Shown here piece after piece: positions 61,798-64,000 of a stretch of DNA of 64,000 bases (position 1 is its first letter; each line of letters starts with the position of its first letter). This stretch comes from Glutinoglossum americanum (lineage: Eukaryota; Ascomycota; Geoglossomycetes; Geoglossales; Geoglossaceae). The notes below the pieces were generated by a model. That model ran no database searches. It saw only the letters and a list, made by a program, of their open reading frames with translations, and had not been told where the DNA came from. Made by a program: the position numbers and the translations under genes. The DNA lies in contig JAGHQL010000008.1 of the NCBI GenBank assembly GCA_020080175.1, positions 184,624-248,623 on the forward strand. The letters are read 5' to 3'.

Positions 61798-61944
61798 TTA
61801 TCCATCCGTGATGGATTCCCCCCCTCCCCCTCCGAAGAACCTCCCGAGGAGCTCTTGGCCTGCAAAGATGAAGTAGGCGATTATGGCGATGAGGAAGAAG
61901 AGGACGAGGATTATGATTGCGATGGCGATGTTGCGAGCTACCAT
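61798..61944 (-). CDS. Putative 48-residue single-span membrane peptide
   Basis: A short minus-strand frame runs from the ATG at 61944 to TAA at 61798-61800. It starts 'MVARNIAIAI' and has one continuous hydrophobic helix of about 25 residues (~5-29, Ile/Leu/Phe/Ala only), then 'FAGQELLGRFF', five glycines and a polar end. The positive charge before the helix and the short tail fit a small membrane protein of the ER, mitochondria or plasma membrane. I do not recognise a family. The hydrophobic helix uses varied Ile/Leu/Ala codons rather than a simple repeat, which argues for selection on the protein. It converges with the zinc-finger gene and is divergent from riboflavin kinase. A chance frame of this length is still possible. 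Confidence 0.5.
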   Translation of the reverse strand: MVARNIAIAIIILVLFFLIAIIAYFIFAGQELLGRFFGGGGGESITDG

Positions 61945-63059
61945 TGTGGCGTGGGGTGTGCGTCAGGGGTGCGGAAGAGCAGAGGTGGAAAGGCGGGCTG
62001 ACCAGCTGGTGATAGCTATCCTAGAGGAAAAGAGACGAGGCATTAGTCAATGTCATTCGTACGGAATGAGGAAGGAGGAATTGGTGGTCCAGAAGGGAAA
62101 GAACAAACTCTTTTTTTTTTCCCCAAAAAACGCCGTGGTTATATTTTTTGGTCTCGCTAGGGGACGATGGGTGTATGCAAGGTACTGTCTGTATGTAGCC
62201 GTTCCCGACGCAGGGCCCTCTTGCGAGCGATAGGTTCCTGCTCTTCTCTCTCTCCCCTTCCCGATCTCCTCCTCGAACCACGGGAACGCTGGTTAATTTT
62301 TTTTGCTTTTTCCTCCCTGGAACTTCTCTCCGCTCGAGAATTCCGAGATCTCGAGTTTTTCCGATCGGAGTCAGGTCGATTGGGTCTGGATTGGAACGGG
62401 GGGAAGGATGGACAAGGTGGTTTTAATCTGGGAGGGGGAAGGATGCCAAGGAGAGGTATGAGGGTATGTATGTGTGTATATATATATATATATATGTATA
62501 TACGAGTGGGGATGGATATGCAGCAGAGAGCAAGGGAAGATGGGAGAGACTGATGTACGTGAATGAACCAGGCGGGGATGGAGGAAGGAGAAAAAAAAAT
62601 CCGTTCAAATCAACGTCTCGAATTTCCCACTTTTGTTATTCCCGAGGCGCATCCGTTATCCTTTGCCCGGGCAACAATCGATTTGTTTTGAAAGGCGCTG
62701 ATGAGTAAACCGAGACAACACAACACGCAGCGCCATCGCCCTCAACCAACCACACGACGAATACTCCACCAACTGCTTCCGCCAACAGCTCCACTAACTA
62801 CTCCACCACTCACCGTCCATCGGACATCTGGCATCTGGGCCGCCACGACAGGCAGATACACACACACACACAGCATATACACACGGCATATACATACAGC
62901 ATACAGCATCTACATACGACGCACATACGCACCGCCGTGTGTAGAGGTGACTTGGACCAACGACACGCGAACAACAACGACGGCGAAACGACCCGAATAA
63001 ATAACAATAAATAGAAAATAATAATAAAAAAGATAGAAAAAAAAAAAAAAGAAAAAGAG
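61945..63059. promoter_or_regulatory. Region between small membrane peptide and riboflavin kinase
   Basis: About 1.1 kb between divergent starts. It holds (TA)9 at 62477-62495, T- and A-runs (63034-63049), and CACA/CATA-rich sequence at 62850-62915. Open frames here are compositional (Thr/His/Pro-rich). Confidence 0.45.
62477..62495. repeat. (TA)n microsatellite
   Basis: TA dinucleotides over about 19 bases, flanked by GTGTGTG and GTATATAC. Confidence 0.85.
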
Positions 63060-63846
63060 ATGCGCCCAGACGGTCCCCGCCCCGAGGTGGTCGGTCCACC
63101 CGACGGGCCCGAACCCCCCTTCCCACTCCGCCTCTCGGGGCCCGTAATCGCAGGCTTCGGACGCGGCAGCAAAGAAGTGCGTGAGTTTCCTTTCCTGTCC
63201 CTTCCCTCCCAACCGCCTCGACCGGGCAAGACTCACTGCGGAAAGAGTGAGAGACGGAGAGGGAGAGAGAGAGAGAGTGTGTGTGTGTGCATGCATGCTG
63301 ACCGAGAACGAGCAGCTGGGCATCCCGACAGCCAACATCCCCGTTGAAGGCCTCAGCGTCGGCGGATGCGAGGACGTGGAGAGCGGCATCTACTACGGCT
63401 GGGCGGGCCTAGGCCGCACCCCGCCCGCTGAGCAGCAGCCCAAGCAAGCCGCCGAACCCACCACCACCACCACCACCACCACCACCACCACCACCACCAC
63501 CGACAACCCCAACCCCGCCGAACCCACCGCCAACCCACCCCCCGACCCCCGCCCCGCCACCTACCCCATGGTAATGTCGATCGGCTGGAACCCGTTCTAC
63601 AAAAACACAGTGCGCTCCGTCGAGGTGCACCTGCTGCACGAGTTCCCCGCGCCCTTCTACGGCGCCGCGCTGCGGCTCACCATCCTGGGCTTCATCCGCC
63701 CCGAGTACGACTACGTGAGCAAGGACGGCCTGATCCGGGATATCCGCGCCGACATCGAGGTCGCCGGGCGGTGTCTGCGGAGGGCCGGGTACGCGCGGTT
63801 TGAGGCGGAGCCGTGGTTGGCGGGGGTGGATGGGGAGGGGGAGGAG
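63060..63846 (+). CDS. FMN1: Riboflavin kinase Fmn1, 3' end lost at junction
   Basis: Two exons (63060-63176, 63316-63846) encode about 216 residues before the fungal sequence ends. Motifs are '[13 protein letters not shown]' joined across the intron to '[17 protein letters not shown]', '[10 protein letters not shown]', '[16 protein letters not shown]', '[20 protein letters not shown]', '[20 protein letters not shown]' and '[19 protein letters not shown]'. The enzyme phosphorylates riboflavin to FMN with ATP. An unusual insert of about 45 residues separates 'GWAGL' from 'YPMVMSIGW' and includes 14 consecutive Thr codons (ACC, 63460-63501). The intron contains GA- and GT-repeats. No stop codon appears after '[15 protein letters not shown]': the frame runs into the foreign bacterial segment at about 63847, so the true end is missing. 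Confidence 0.9.
63261..63292. repeat. (GA)n(GT)n microsatellite in FMN1 intron
   Basis: GAGAGA runs into GTGTGTGTG inside the intron of riboflavin kinase. Confidence 0.8.
63460..63501 (+). repeat. (ACC)14 coding repeat (poly-Thr)
   Basis: Fourteen uninterrupted ACC codons in exon 2 of riboflavin kinase encode a poly-threonine run. Confidence 0.92.
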
Positions 63847-64000
63847 GATACCGTTGATCAGGCCGATCATGGGCATGAAGAGCGCGACGACGATGACGCC
63901 GACGATCACCGCGAGCATGACGATCATGATTGGCTCCAGGATGCTGGTGAGACCGGTGACCACGTTGTCGACTTCGCCTTCATAGACGTCGGCGACCTTG
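63847..64000 (-). CDS. Bacterial type II secretion/type IV pilus F-family protein, C-terminal fragment
   Basis: On the minus strand the last ~154 bases read without a stop as a bacterial T2SS-F (GspF/PilC) C-terminus: 'KVADVYEGEVDNVVTGLTSI', 'LEPIMIVMLAVIVGVIVVAL', 'FMPMIGLINGI'. The 'E-x-EVD...LTS-LEPI' motif and the following transmembrane helix are diagnostic of this family, the polytopic inner-membrane platform protein of type II secretion and type IV pili. Fungi do not have it. The match stops abruptly near 63847, beyond which the same frame reads low-complexity reverse-strand sequence of riboflavin kinase. The 5' part lies outside the window. The codons are GC-rich. It is best explained as a chimeric join or contaminating bacterial DNA. 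Confidence 0.85.

Noticed and set aside
62701-63000. Thr/His/Pro-rich 99-codon frame before riboflavin kinase
   Set aside because: Composition follows CACA/CATA simple repeats. It lies directly in the upstream region of FMN1.
63847-64000. Plus-strand Asp/His-rich C-terminal extension of riboflavin kinase
   Set aside because: It is the antisense reading of the bacterial T2SS-F codons. The minus strand explains every codon and the plus reading has no counterpart in riboflavin kinases.

Overview
The window is nuclear DNA of a filamentous ascomycete (Pezizomycotina). The evidence is many short GT-AG introns (mostly 46-140 nt) with CTAAC/CTGAC-like branch points, a gene about every 3 kb, and proteins typical of the group: Ste20, Hse1, Bye1, Dug2, Cdk1 with the fungal insert, and several conserved Pezizomycotina proteins of unknown function. 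A DNMT1/Masc2-type cytosine methyltransferase narrows the lineage somewhat but does not fix it. I assembled exons by hand from conserved protein motifs, codon phase and splice signals, and every multi-exon model given here keeps its reading frame across all junctions.

Layout from left to right: a BTB/POZ protein (0.9-3.8 kb, +); the PAK kinase Ste20 (5.2-8.1, +); the ESCRT-0 subunit Hse1 (9.1-11.6, +); a small Cys/His protein with a 5'UTR intron (13.2, +); tail-anchored cytochrome b5 (14.2-14.9, -); a polytopic membrane protein ending in a DUF3431 domain (16.2-18.6, -), divergent from the Bye1 homologue (19.2-22.1, +); the GPI-transamidase subunit Gpi16/PIG-T (22.8-24.8, -), divergent from Luc7 (25.1-26.3, +); an RGG-rich conserved protein (26.9-28.4, -); a TAPT1/Emp65-family membrane protein (29.2-32.1, -), divergent from the DNMT1-type methyltransferase (32.9-37.5, +); Dug2 (38.5-41.6, +); a Mam3/CNNM-like DUF21-CBS protein (42.9-45.4, +); mitochondrial branched-chain keto-acid dehydrogenase E1-beta (46.2-47.6, +); a conserved protein of unknown function (49.5-50.9, +); a GT32-like glycosyltransferase (51.9-53.9, -); Cdk1/Cdc2 (55.3-56.6, -), divergent from an AlkB-type dioxygenase (56.9-58.1, +); a zinc-finger/coiled-coil protein (58.5-60.4, +); a 48-residue single-span membrane peptide (61.8-61.9, -); and riboflavin kinase (63.1-63.8, +).

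The genes are mostly single-copy housekeeping functions: signalling and cell cycle, membrane traffic, splicing and transcription, GPI anchoring, glutathione and branched-chain amino-acid breakdown, and flavin synthesis. They do not form a pathway cluster. I saw no transposon, CRISPR array, rRNA or tRNA.

The most unusual signal is at the right edge. The riboflavin kinase frame breaks off near 63847, and the last ~154 bp encode, on the minus strand, the C-terminus of a bacterial type II secretion/type IV pilus F-family inner-membrane protein. This looks like a chimeric assembly join or contamination rather than fungal biology. Other points to check are two GC-AG introns in neighbouring genes, three frame-preserving introns without stops, a poly-threonine insertion in riboflavin kinase, and the two very small genes.
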